Made by a program: the position numbers and the translations under genes. Positions 1 to 9,601 of a stretch of DNA of 39,854 nt are shown piece by piece (within the stretch, counting starts at the first letter, position 1; every line of letters begins with the position of its first letter). The notes below the pieces were generated by a model. The model was not told where the DNA came from, searched no databases, and was given only the letters and a program-made list of their open reading frames with translations. Source of the DNA: Pelomyxa schiedti (Eukaryota; Evosea; Pelobiontida; Pelomyxidae); contig JAHLWZ010000943.1 in NCBI GenBank assembly GCA_020536535.1, positions 1-39,854 on the forward strand, in the 5' to 3' direction.

Positions 1-1
1 C

Positions 2-285
2 CCTTCTTGCTTTGATGATCATTCTCAATTTGAACAAGTTGCTCCTTCTTCGCATGGAATACCCAGCAGAATACAGAAGAATCTTGTTGACAGAGTTACA
101 TGACATTATCTATTTGTTGGCATTGCCGTCCTTCCCTCTTGGAAGACCCGGTAACTTAACACTCTCATTTCAAATACATACCTCCACATCACATACAACA
201 ACAGGGTACTTCTTCCCCACCAAAACAAGTCCAGAAGTTATCTCACTGTGGAACCAACTTCTCCTGAAAGGAAAGCTTAGTAGAC
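2..285 (+). CDS. 3' end of an unidentified gene (partial)
   Basis: A plus-strand reading frame enters from the left edge and runs to about 95, reading ...CFDDHSQFEQ...RIQKNLVDR, which looks like a polar C-terminal region. It then meets GT-AG introns (a donor at gttacatg near 96 and an acceptor at acaacag near 204). Two splice solutions are possible and end at a TGA near 264 or a TAG near 285. One of them needs a 5-nt exon, so I do not choose. Downstream, up to 550, there is another open stretch rich in Pro, Thr and Ala that may be untranslated sequence. No domain is recognisable and the 5' part lies outside the window. Confidence 0.25.
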
Positions 286-547
286 GTTGGATTTGTTGAA
301 CCAAGGGAGTAAAGAACTGTGTGCTGATGTTTTAGGCTACAGCTACCCCCAGGACCAAACAGCCACAGCTCTACACTACTGGTACCAGTGCTGGTGCACG
401 TGGGTTCAGTCCTGGTATATGTTCTCAAGCGAACAATGCCCCCCTAACACCCAATGCTCAGAATGCTCACAGTTGCTGCTGGGCCACGGCAGCCCTTTGA
501 TAATGCAAATTACTGCTCGGCTTGCTGTTTTGTTCCAGCAGGAATAA

Positions 548-1904
548 CAGTGACACTAACCCACAGCACAATCATGTAGAGGTACAAAAATAAGAGGGAT
601 TTCTTTCTTAGTTGCAATTTTTACAAAGTAGTATCATGTGACACAAAAGCACAAGTTTGATGGGGCGTTAGTTTTCGCTGAGTTCGAGGGCTCTAAGTTA
701 GCGAACTCTGAGTGTTGATAGAGCGGAGTGCTTGAACCCCTTTTGGGAGGAATGCGAGCGAAAAGCGAGTAAAAAAGACCGAGAACGGGTCCGGGATTTA
801 TTTTTAGATTTTTCAAAACAACAACGAAATGAACAGAATTGTGTGGCTTCGAAGCCTTGTTTCGCGCAGTTGGTTTTCCATATTTTTCCTTCATTTTTTT
901 TTCAACAGCACACGCACCCTGCAACGCTCCCCCAGTTACACACGTATCCAGTGCCTTACGCTGCTTACCCACATTTGTCTGTTTTGGATCGTTTGCGGAG
1001 TCTACACGTTGGTTGAAATTCTTGCATCTGAATGTCGATTTACATCACGCGAAATGCCTGCAGACCACAACAACATTGTCGTACATTTACCGTCACCGAT
1101 GTTTGTGGAATTATGGCTCCAATACGGTGACCTGTCACATGAGACCAGTCCGAGAACTGTCCTGTGCACGTCACATCCTTGAGCCGAACTTTTTGGAGAT
1201 CTGAATTTCCATGTTCTAAACGTGCAGTTGCTGTTTTCTGTGACCGCCTCGGAGCCAAAAAAAAAACAAAACCCCGCAAACAAACAAAAAATAAAAAACC
1301 AAGCCGAAAACGCGACACCGACACCAAAAACGCGACACCAAAACCGCAACACCTAAAACACAAAAACGCAACACCTCCAACACCACGCTAACCATGGCGC
1401 TGATGCTATAGAGGTTTTCGTTATAACAAGGTTGAAAAAGTCACTTTTTTTTTTTCCATACACCTGTTTTTTTTAAGTTCGGTGGTTACGTTTTACCCGT
1501 TTTACTAGTGGTGTTGTGCGTCACCGCATCTTTTCGCTTACTCTGGTTGTTAGAGAATTCGTGGGTGATGGATATGGCTGGTGTCACAGCCTATCTTCAG
1601 TTCTCGGAATCAGGCCGCGAGAGTTCGTTGTTGTTTGCTGCCAGCTGGCTGCAGGTAAACAACTTCTTAATACACTTTACATACACTTACTCGTACACAG
1701 CGCTGCCGCCGCGAGTGACTGTGGAGTTCGAGAGTTCTTCGTACGGTGTTGGGTATTTTACTGTAAGAAACAGACAAACAGTGTTTTTTCAAAAAACTTT
1801 TTTTCTTTGGTTTGTTTCAGTTTAGGGGTAGTTGTCGATTACCGGGAAAAATACGGTAATATCCTTTTCATTTCCGGATTTCTGTACCTGAGATCGACTT
1901 GGCA
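548..1904. other. Interval without a defensible gene
   Basis: Several open frames overlap here on both strands but none has domain-like composition or consistent splicing. It holds A/T runs (about 891-903, 1257-1266, 1447-1456) and an imperfect ACGCGACACC/CGCAACACC-like repeat at about 1308-1385. A frame opening with ATG at about 1568 is followed by a good GT-AG pair (1655-1700) and then another intron-like stretch (1746-1821), but splicing it gives an early stop. It may therefore be the spliced 5' UTR of the gene at 1905. Confidence 0.4.
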
Positions 1905-2456
1905 ATGGAGAATCCTGATGCCGCGGTGTTATGGCACCATTTTGTGGCACAGGCACGATCGGATATTGACTGGAACGCCCACAAAGCTACTCTATGTGGT
2001 TTGTACTCTCGTTAAGTCTTTTAACTTCGAACCAACTATGAGTAGTAGATAATAGTGTTATCCTACGCGGTGTCAATGAGTTACTGGCCTCACCCCTCAT
2101 TCAGATCTCGTAATGGTCGTCATCAACCTCATCATAGGACCATCACTGACATTACTCCTGCTTCCGTACATCCCTCTCCACAAATAGTTTTTCAAGCCCG
2201 AAAAAAAAAAGTCACATAGCAACAACTGATGCCTTGGTTGAAATTTTTACAACCACCACCCATCATTTCATTGCCAGTTAATTGTGAACTTCGCACTGAC
2301 TGGGATTTTGACAAAGAACAAAACTGGTGCAGATGGAATGGTGATGGTTATGCTGTGTTATCTGGGACTATCTCCGTGGTGCTTGATGAAGTCATTTTTG
2401 GACGATTTGTAAGCTTCACATTTAGACTTGGATCTCCCACATTGTTGCCGCTTTAG
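1905..2456 (+). CDS. Hypothetical protein, four-exon model
   Basis: I do not recognise this protein. A consistent model joins exons 1905-1998, 2049-2109, 2138-2165 and 2220-2456 into 139 residues, with all introns GT-AG and phases matching. It begins MENPDAAVLWHHFVAQARSD, contains a short N-terminal helix-like block and ends in a Trp- and Val-rich part (LSGTISVVLDEVIF). The last 99 bases lie antisense to the final coding exon of the DNAJB12/14 gene, which is well supported. The real 3' end may therefore be earlier: other splice choices stop at about 2230 or 2284. Exon 1 to exon 2 (...NSVILRGVNELLASPLIQIS) is the part I trust most. Confidence 0.4.
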
Positions 2457-3834
2457 GAAGAAAATCAGAATGGGAGAGGTATTGAATGGTATTGCTCCTA
2501 CCATGTACTCAAGCCACTGTGTTTCAACAGAAACTTCGATTTGAGTCTTTTGCTCAACAGTGTATTTGTCCCAGGACTCATTCGCAAAGAAGTCAATGTG
2601 TAGTGCGGGAGATGTGTGCCTGATTGGATAGGAGGTAGATTGCTTCACATAAAATAAGAAAAAGTGAGTAGGAAGAAAGCAGGGGGATAGTGGAGGCCTA
2701 CCTCAAAACTGTAGGGAGCTTGGTTACGAGAACCAAACATCCCAAATAGAACAAATAAGCCCATTGCCACAACAAGAAACACAAGGAACTGTGAGTTTCC
2801 TTGAGGAGGAGGGGGTTCTCTGTGCCTACTGGCGTAGAAGCGGTAAGTTCTCTGCACTATACAGAGTTAGTTTGTGATTCAAGGAGAACACTTTTACCAG
2901 AAGGATTTAAGTCAGCAAAAAAGGCCCGGAAGATTTCATCGGGGTCTATCTCTTCTGAGAAACCACCAAATGGATGCGAGTGAGCAGGTTGTGCATCAGG
3001 GTCCACTCCATTTATGTCATACGAGTCTCGCTTCACGGGATTTGAAAGGCAAGCGAAGGCCTGTGCAAGAACTGAAGCAATGTTATGAAATTTCAGTTTG
3101 GATGACGTTTTACTTTTAAAGGCTTCTTCAGATTTTGGTGCTTTGTTCTTATCGGGATGCATTTTCAAAGCAAGCTGAAAATAAGTTAAAAAAAATTCGA
3201 ATCTGAAAGTGGAAGTGAGGACAACCTTTCTATAAGCTCGCTTTATTTCGGCAGCATCAGCTTCCCGGTGCACTCTTAAAATGCTGTAAAAATCACCTTT
3301 TGAGGCCAATATCCGCTTAACTTCTTCCGCCTGTTCTTCAGTATAAGAAGTTCGTAAACTGATTGCAACATGTTGATTTTTGTTTGTTTGAGGTTTATTT
3401 TTTTTCAAAAAAAAAAAAAAAAAAAAGTGAAGATAATAGAAGTTCATAAAGAAAGTATACATACGACAATGATTTAAAAACAAAAAAACCACAGAGAGAC
3501 GGGGAGATATACATTACTATTAAAGTGTTTTTAAAAAAAAAACCCCATACTTGTCATCACCAGTACCCTCTGAAGTGGCCCCGGCGCTGGTACTAGTGGT
3601 GTTGGTGGTGGTCGTTTCTCCTTGCTTTTGTTGTTGTTGTTGCTGCTGCTGCTGCTGTTTTTCCTCGTGGACCTGCTGCTGTTGTAGCTTGTCCAGCAGC
3701 GCCTTGGCCCTCTCCGTCGGGTACAACGAGATGCTCTTGGTAAGGAACCTGCAGCCCTTCTCCGTGTCCCCTCGTTGTATTGCCTGCAGCGCAACTTCAA
3801 CGCACCGCTCCGCCTCCCCCTTGTTGCACTCCAT
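2358..3834 (-). CDS. DnaJ homologue, DNAJB12/DNAJB14 type (ER membrane J-protein)
   Basis: Seven exons (3551-3834, 3226-3358, 3114-3174, 2898-3071, 2702-2856, 2502-2642, 2358-2450) join in phase to 346 residues. The N-terminus (MECNKGEAERCVEVALQAIQ, then RFLTKSISLYP) has the TPR-like helices typical of DNAJB12/14. A Gln-rich linker follows. The J domain carries the HPD motif (ALKMHPDKNK), so it should stimulate Hsp70 ATPase. After a G/F-like stretch (HPFGGFSEE) there is one transmembrane segment (FLVFLVVAMGLFVLFGMFG) and the DUF1977-like C-terminal domain (YPIRHTSPALHIDFF...). The family acts in ER quality control and ER-associated degradation. Length and domain order match the family. The first intron holds a long A/T homopolymer. 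The start is the first ATG and fits the family's N-terminus. Confidence 0.93.
3629..3657 (-). repeat. CAA/CAG codon repeat in DNAJB12/14 exon 1
   Basis: A run of TTG then CTG triplets on the plus strand encodes about ten consecutive glutamines in the linker between the N-terminal helices and the J domain. It is a likely length-variable microsatellite. Confidence 0.85.
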
Positions 3835-4115
3835 GATTCTACGCGCGTGTTGGCGACGGAGTTCGGCTTGATGTTTGATTGATGTGTATGTTTAGACTTC
3901 GCTTTTCGCTTATTGGAAAAAAAAAATTAACTGAGACACTGGTTTGGTGACTAGGCCTGTGGTGCCGCTGGAAAGAGGATTTGGTTGAATGCGTGATACA
4001 AAGTTAAGGAAAAAATATTTTCTTCAAGATAGATGTGGGGTGTGACTATGAGTTGGATGATGAGGGTGGTGAGATGTCTACATCAAAGAAATACAACTGG
4101 AGAAACGGGATTAGA

Positions 4116-5610
4116 CTACCGCGAAAGAAAAGGCAAAGGGAATGAAGGGGCTTTGTGAACCTTGAAAGTGAGACCAAGTGCAAGTTGCAAAAGCCCTACC
4201 ACAACGAGTGTTGGTATACCTTTCTTCTTGTCAATTTTCCTGTGATTGATCAGCGGAAAATAAATGGATTTGGTGAAGTACAATAATGGTGGCATCAAGC
4301 TCCAAACTAAAACAAACGCAGACCAACCAGTGGCAGCCATTACCAAGCACCACTGTGCTGCATTGTTTGGAATAAGGCACATTACCTATTTCAACAGTTA
4401 GGCAGAGCCACAGAGTAAAGTCAAGTAAGGCTACCGTTGCAACAGAGAAAGATACCATAGTATAGCCATATACACAATTGCACGCTACAAGTCCAAGAGG
4501 AACTTTGAATATTTTGAGTACAATCCAGAGAACTATTGAGCAGCCATAGACATAAATGTACACAGCACCAGCAGCAAAACTCAACTTTTGGGGTCGAGTA
4601 AGAAAAAATAACATCAGGAATGCTTACTTTAACAAAATCGTATTCCCACTCATCTTTCATGTCAGCTTGCATGTACTCAAAGTAGCTAGCAAAATTACTA
4701 ATTGATGCAAGCAAAAACAGAACTGTCGAGGAGACCCAAAACGGTCCATAAGCATCAGGGTTCTTCCCGATTCGATCAAAGAAGTTCCTGGGGAAAGGGA
4801 ATACACCCCACAGGATGCGCAGCAGAACCTACTAAGCATAAGCCAGGAAAAATGTGAGGTGCTAAGCAGGTACATCATTGGTGGAAACATTGAAGTAAGG
4901 CCGGTAGTATGAGGGTTTGTAGAAGTGGTGGCACTTTCGCTCCTCAGTGGGCTCTGGTTCTGGTGCTGGTTCTGTTGCTATGCCTGTGATAAACCCGGCA
5001 TTTTGACTGTCACCACCAGGAGGAGCAGCATAAGCAGAGTAATCAGTAGCGGGCTGGAAATTGCCAAAGTCTGGATCTGCACAAATAAGTTGAGCATCAA
5101 ATAGCCAAAAACAGAACATACTAGCGAATGTTAGGGAAGGTGCCGCTGTGGAAGCTTGAGTCATAACGGGCTGTGTTGGTGGTGAAACCATTTCCTGGGG
5201 TGGGGGAGCCGCGGCTGGAATTTCCGGTTGATTATATGCTGTCCCAAACACCTCTGCGGCATTAAACTGTAATATAAAGTTGTTAGCGGGCCCAAGTGCA
5301 CAACAACACATTAGACATATTTTAAAAATGGTTAAATACATGTCCACATAACCCAGTGACAAACCAACCAAAACAACAAAAAATAAAATAAAATACAGAA
5401 AAAGTGCAAAAAAAAGGGGTAGAGTCGTGATTGACATGAAGACATCAAGAGGCATTTTACACTCACAGCGGCTTTATCAGTAGTATTCTCAACAGGCTGT
5501 GACGGAGCAACAGTCACAGACGGCGTCGTGAGTGGCGTCGTCTGAGGTTGTTCTGGTGCCGAGGCCGAGAAGGGGTTCTCATATTCGAAAAATGGGTTGG
5601 TGCCAGACAT
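4116..5610 (-). CDS. YIPF1/YIPF2-like Yip1-domain Golgi membrane protein
   Basis: Six exons (5467-5610, 5122-5266, 4874-5076, 4628-4828, 4435-4584, 4116-4385) join in phase to 370 residues. The first ~190 residues are Pro/Gln/Thr-rich and cytosolic, starting MSGTNPFFEYENPF. Then comes the Yip1 signature region (HFYKPSYYRPYFNVSTNDV, NPDAYGPFW) followed by five hydrophobic segments. The CVYGYTMVSF and NNAAQWCLVMAATG stretches align with YIPF1/2 (CVYGYSLF and KAVRWILVMIALG). The family sits in Golgi and endosomal membranes and binds Rab GTPases; it is implicated in vesicle trafficking and Golgi structure. The fifth intron is placed by homology, because a tempting 28-nt alternative would delete the conserved loop. 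Confidence 0.9.
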
Positions 5611-5936
5611 CGTTATGCAATCGTATCGAAATCAGATCTACGACAACGACTATAGCTATAGTCCTTCACACTTGTCTCTTTGGGTGTTGGTGTCGCCGAC
5701 TACCTTGATGTCGATGAAGTCTGTTTTTTCTTTTTTTTCTCTGGGTTTTTTTGGGAAGCCAGAAGACGTCTCAGTTCGAGTCTAATTTTGGGTGTTTGGG
5801 GTGTGGTTGGGTGCAATGCCGAGGTGGGGACCCTGCAACTCCCCCCAATTATGGGATCCCGCACTCCTTCCTCGCCAGCGCCTGGCCTCCACCCACAATC
5901 ACACATCAACAAAGTTAAATTGAACACTAAGAAACC
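5611..5936. promoter_or_regulatory. Divergent intergenic region between the YIPF gene and the orphan gene at 5937
   Basis: These 326 bases separate two head-to-head start codons and so must hold both promoters. A T-rich stretch lies at 5722-5755. I see no clear TATA box and no gene. A tRNA B-box-like string near 5776 (AGTTCGAGTC) has no matching A box. Confidence 0.5.
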
Positions 5937-6599
5937 ATGGGCGTGAGCACGAGTGACTTGATGCGGGACAAGATGAAGCAGCAGCAACAGCAGCGCTCGG
6001 CGCGCGGCAAGGCCGCGGCGTCCCGCAGCCGCGCAGACGACGACGACTACGAGGACCAGCAGCAGGAGGGCGCCGCGTCCTCCTCCTCGCCCGACGACGC
6101 GCCGTCGACGTACCGCAGGTGGATGGCGCTGCGCAGCGACGGCACGGCGATGTTCTACACGCGGGCGGCGGCGCGGGCGGCGATGCGCGTGCAGCCGTCC
6201 GAGAACACGCGCAGCTTCATGGGCTTCCAGGCCTTCCTGTGGGGCGGCTACGTCGGCTACAGCGCGAGCGCGGCGGCGGTCCAGGCCATGTGGCAGCGCG
6301 CGTGGGTGTCGCAGCCAAAGGCGATGGCGCTGGGCTTCCCCGTGATCGGCGTCAGCATGCTGCTGTGCGCGGGCGCCGGCGAGGCCCTCGCGACCCCGTG
6401 CGTGTGCGCCGGCCTGCGCGCCAGCGCCGCCACCATGTGGGCGCTCAGGGGCCTCACGCGAGACCTGGCGGAGGCGAGGGTGCGCGCCCGCGCGAGGAGG
6501 CTGCGGCTGCAGCGCAAGGAGCTGAAGGAGAAAAGGAGAAGGCAGGAGCAGGGGCAAGAGGGGGGAGAGGAGCAGCAGCAGGTGGCAAAGAGACAGTAA
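5937..6599 (+). CDS. Orphan GC-rich membrane protein, single exon
   Basis: This is an intronless frame of 220 residues with an ATG in a good context (AACCATGG). I do not recognise a family. Residues 15-60 are low complexity (Gln, then Ala/Ser, then an Asp cluster). About residues 95-120 (FMGFQAFLWGGYVGYSASAA) and 130-165 (GFPVIGVSMLLCAGAGEALA, then a cysteine pair) form two hydrophobic, membrane-like segments. The last 50 residues are strongly basic then Gln/Glu-rich and probably form a helix or coiled coil. The base composition is far more GC-rich than neighbouring exons. The 1-kb antisense frame (5700-6785) is a shadow caused by that GC bias. Function unknown. Confidence 0.75.
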   Translation: MGVSTSDLMRDKMKQQQQQRSARGKAAASRSRADDDDYEDQQQEGAASSSSPDDAPSTYRRWMALRSDGTAMFYTRAAARAAMRVQPSENTRSFMGFQAFLWGGYVGYSASAAAVQAMWQRAWVSQPKAMALGFPVIGVSMLLCAGAGEALATPCVCAGLRASAATMWALRGLTRDLAEARVRARARRLRLQRKELKEKRRRQEQGQEGGEEQQQVAKRQ

Positions 6600-6808
6600 C
6601 CAAAACAAAAGGGGGGCGGGGGTTCTGCTGCACCAACAATTCCTATTTCCCTCAGTGTGCATTTCTTGGTCCTCTTTGGGCAGGACGAGTTCTCTTGGGA
6701 TTTGTATGCAAAGCAAAAGTGGACTCTCCACCCGGGAACAAAGCCAAAAGTTTATGAAATGTGTTAGGGTAATCCCCTTTTGCAAAACTGGTTTTCTCTT
6801 TTTGTGTT
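6600..6808. other. Convergent intergenic spacer
   Basis: About 200 bases between two converging stop codons. It holds short G and T runs and presumably both 3' UTRs and polyadenylation sites, but no gene. Confidence 0.5.
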
Positions 6809-9407
6809 TTAGAAGTTACGGAGACATTTGTTAACGATTATGTCCCTCAGAATCCCGCGCATTTCGTCAGAGTCTGTTTCAATATGGGTTTCCGTCATTG
6901 AAATGGTCACAGATGTGCCGCAATCACATTCGTCTGCCCCACCTTCAGATATTACAATTCGAAACCCACCAGAATCAGTGCGAGTTACGGAGCAGCACAA
7001 AATTCCTTGCTGTAAAGGAATAAGCTTAGTGAGCTACAAAAAGAAGAGTGTATTCACCTCGGCAAGTGCACCAACAAATGTTGATAGAAGAGGTGAACCC
7101 CAAAGGTATTGCCGGGGGCTTTCAGATAGTGCTCTCATGTCTTGAAGTGTTGGATTGTTTAACGTGAGTCTGTGTTTGGTTATATTATTCACCAGGATTT
7201 TCCCCCAAGATGATATACCTGTCTCCATTTTTTGAAATGGCAAAACACGTTGTTCTAACTTGTACATCTTCAACCCCAGTAGTTTCTGTTGTTTGACTTA
7301 AAGCCTGGATGAGCTGCACAAAGAAAATCAGCAGGAAACGTAGTTAGGATACCAACCTCAGAATCTGTAATGACTGCCGGAATGCCACAGGCCTTGGTGA
7401 TGGATATTTTAATAAAAGGCGGATTATCGCCAGTGGTGGGAATCGCCATTACAGGTCCTGAAGCATTGGCTGTAGCACTCCTTGCAAAGAGTTAAAGGGT
7501 TTATTGCCAGCCATAATGTAGTATACCAGGGATTGGCGGCGGAGAATAGGCATTGCTTGTGTACTAGTACGTGATGTGGGCGAATTGAATCAACGAGACT
7601 TTTCAATTGAGCCTGAGAAAGGCGTGCATCAACGACGCATTGCCGAACTTGGCAAGAAAGAGGGTACTCCTGTGAACTGATAACCTGACCGACTGGTCCA
7701 AAATGTGAGTCTAGGAAGGGAATTAGTCCAATGTATCCTTTTCTCAAAGGAGAAATACCAATAAATAGTACAATATTTCTTGGATTCGTCCCCCACAGTT
7801 TAAGAAACGTTGTTACATCTCCTGACAGACATGATGGGTGGCCAGTAAATACTACACTTGGCTCCTAAGACAACTGCTTAACTAGTTTTCACAAATATTT
7901 CCTGTACATGCTTTGAAGCAAGATGCAAAGCTCCTTCTAGGAAGTCTTGCTGGTGTGCTGTTACCTATTGCTGTGGGAAAAGTGGATAGTGTCCCACGTG
8001 ACTGTAAATTGAGATGCACGAATGGTGAATTTGGAATGTAGGCAATTTCTTGTTTTTCTGGACACAACCTTTGTTTTCATTTAATGTAGTATGATTACGT
8101 TGAAAGACGTACCATTCAGCACATATGCATGTGTATGAAAGGTGTTCATGTGCCATTGGTGATATAAGGAAAGAGCTGGCTTTAATGGGCTCCATCATAT
8201 CCAGTAAATCGAAGATGATACCAGTGGATAGGCATGGAACAAGCACGTTTCCTCCTTTAGCAACTGTGCCAGCTTTGTAAAAGATCGAAATATTAGTCGG
8301 GCAGGCTTGGGGGCAGTCACATTTAACCTGTAATAGCCGCAAAATCTTGGCGAGCTTTCATAAATGTAACTGCTCCAGGGACAGGAAGAGTGGAAATGAT
8401 TGCTACATCCGCATCTTTTAGTGGTGGTATGTCAATTAAGCTTGGGTGATGCCTTTCCAAAGAACTGTCAGATATATAAACTATCTTATCCAAAATCGTT
8501 AGGTCACAAGAAATGGGGCTTTTCACTGCACTTTTTGACCAAAAGTCTGCATGACCCAATTAGCACTGCCCAAGTAACTTCCAGAACTGACAGCTTGAAG
8601 TGTAAGTCGTCCAACTTCCTACTATTACGTAAGAGATTGTTTGCTACTCATCCATAGTGGGAGAAAAACAAAGTATCTATCAGTGTACAAAAAAGAATCT
8701 CACATTTCACTAGACCACAAAAACAGGTGGTAAGATCACCAAGATTTCATGGTAGCTGACCGCAGTAATCTTACTTATGCATGATTCAATGTCTTGCACA
8801 GTGTATTGTGGGAAACCAGAATGTAGTTTCTTTCTTGAAACAGTTTGATCAAGCAAAGACTATTGCATACCTACCTGGAACCCTGAAGTGCCGCAGTAGG
8901 CTTAGAACCACTGACCCCAAAGTATTGTTGATATTCCAGGAGTACAAGTCTAGACGAAGTCAGAGAGAAACAAACAATATTGTCCCACCGTCCTATTGCT
9001 ACTGTAGGAGTTGTGGCGTATATTTTTCTTCTGAATCCTTTGTACTCAGTTAACAATGGAAGGGCCCTTTTTGTATTAAATGAGAAATACTGAGACATAA
9101 AAAAACAATTGATGCTATCAACATAGGTTCTTACACACATCATGTGGTAATGATTCGAGATCAAAACTGCATCTATTCTCTCCAAGTCAAAATCATTCCA
9201 CGAGGGTGTGCCAAACGTAGTCCCGTCTGTAGCAAAACTAAGTGCACTCATTCTGGCACCACATAAACTTCTATTCGGGGCACTAGCTGCCTCTCTACGT
9301 AACTTCACTCTAAGATACACACCAAACGACAACCCGCAATCCAGCATGATGCAAGCACCACCAAAGCACGCCACCATGCAGTTGCAGGCCACACCAGCCC
9401 CACTCAT
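6809..9407 (-). CDS. INTS9: Integrator complex subunit 9 (INTS9)
   Basis: Fourteen exons join in phase to 642 residues, close to animal INTS9 (about 658): 9139-9407, 8989-9066, 8875-8949, 8740-8833, 8532-8618, 8328-8484, 8113-8263, 7965-8068, 7893-7936, 7527-7864, 7357-7480, 7219-7313, 7058-7169, 6809-7009. The N-terminal metallo-beta-lactamase fold shows CIMLDCGL and VLISNHYHMMALP. As in other INTS9 proteins the zinc-binding HxHxDH motif is not intact, which fits a non-catalytic partner of INTS11. The beta-CASP part includes GGNVLVPCLSTGIIFDLL and PSVVFTGHPS. The C-terminal dimerisation domain ends in IVNKCLRNF. The complex cleaves snRNA 3' ends and paused transcripts in the nucleus. The start at 9407 is the first in-frame ATG. 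Two introns are only 28 nt. Confidence 0.93.
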
Positions 9408-9601
9408 TGCCGCAGACGTACCAGTCTTGACCCCACCGCCTCCCAAGTTCACCTGCCCATTGTGCCGCGTTAATTATTAGGTTTTATGTCTTTACTTTGT
9501 AACGCACCACTCGTAGCATGATGACAGGGGTTTAATTTGTCGCAAATTACAGGAAGAAGGCGAAATGGAATAGAAATAGAAATTATAGGTACTGTTACTG
9601 G
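9408..9601. promoter_or_regulatory. Spacer between the lectin gene and INTS9 (INTS9 promoter side)
   Basis: These 194 bases lie between the lectin stop and the INTS9 start, both on the minus strand. The spacer must include the lectin 3' UTR and the INTS9 promoter. I see no distinct motif. Confidence 0.4.

Noticed and set aside
634-972. Minus-strand frame of 112 codons
   Set aside because: No domain, mixed composition and no consistent splice sites; probably chance.
1002-1363. Two overlapping minus-strand frames rich in Phe and Cys
   Set aside because: They read through A-rich/T-rich low-complexity DNA and the repeat at 1308-1385; not protein-like.
4358-4385. 28-nt GT-AG candidate intron in the YIPF gene
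   Set aside because: Using it would remove the conserved MCLIPNNAAQW segment; the 49-nt intron 4386-4434 fits the family.
5765-5790. tRNA B-box-like string AGTTCGAGTC
   Set aside because: No A box at the right distance and no cloverleaf can be drawn.
5700-6785. Antisense frame of 361 codons opposite the orphan gene at 5937
   Set aside because: Its Arg/Ala/Pro-rich composition is the typical shadow of a GC-rich exon; the sense strand has the better start context and hydrophobic segments.
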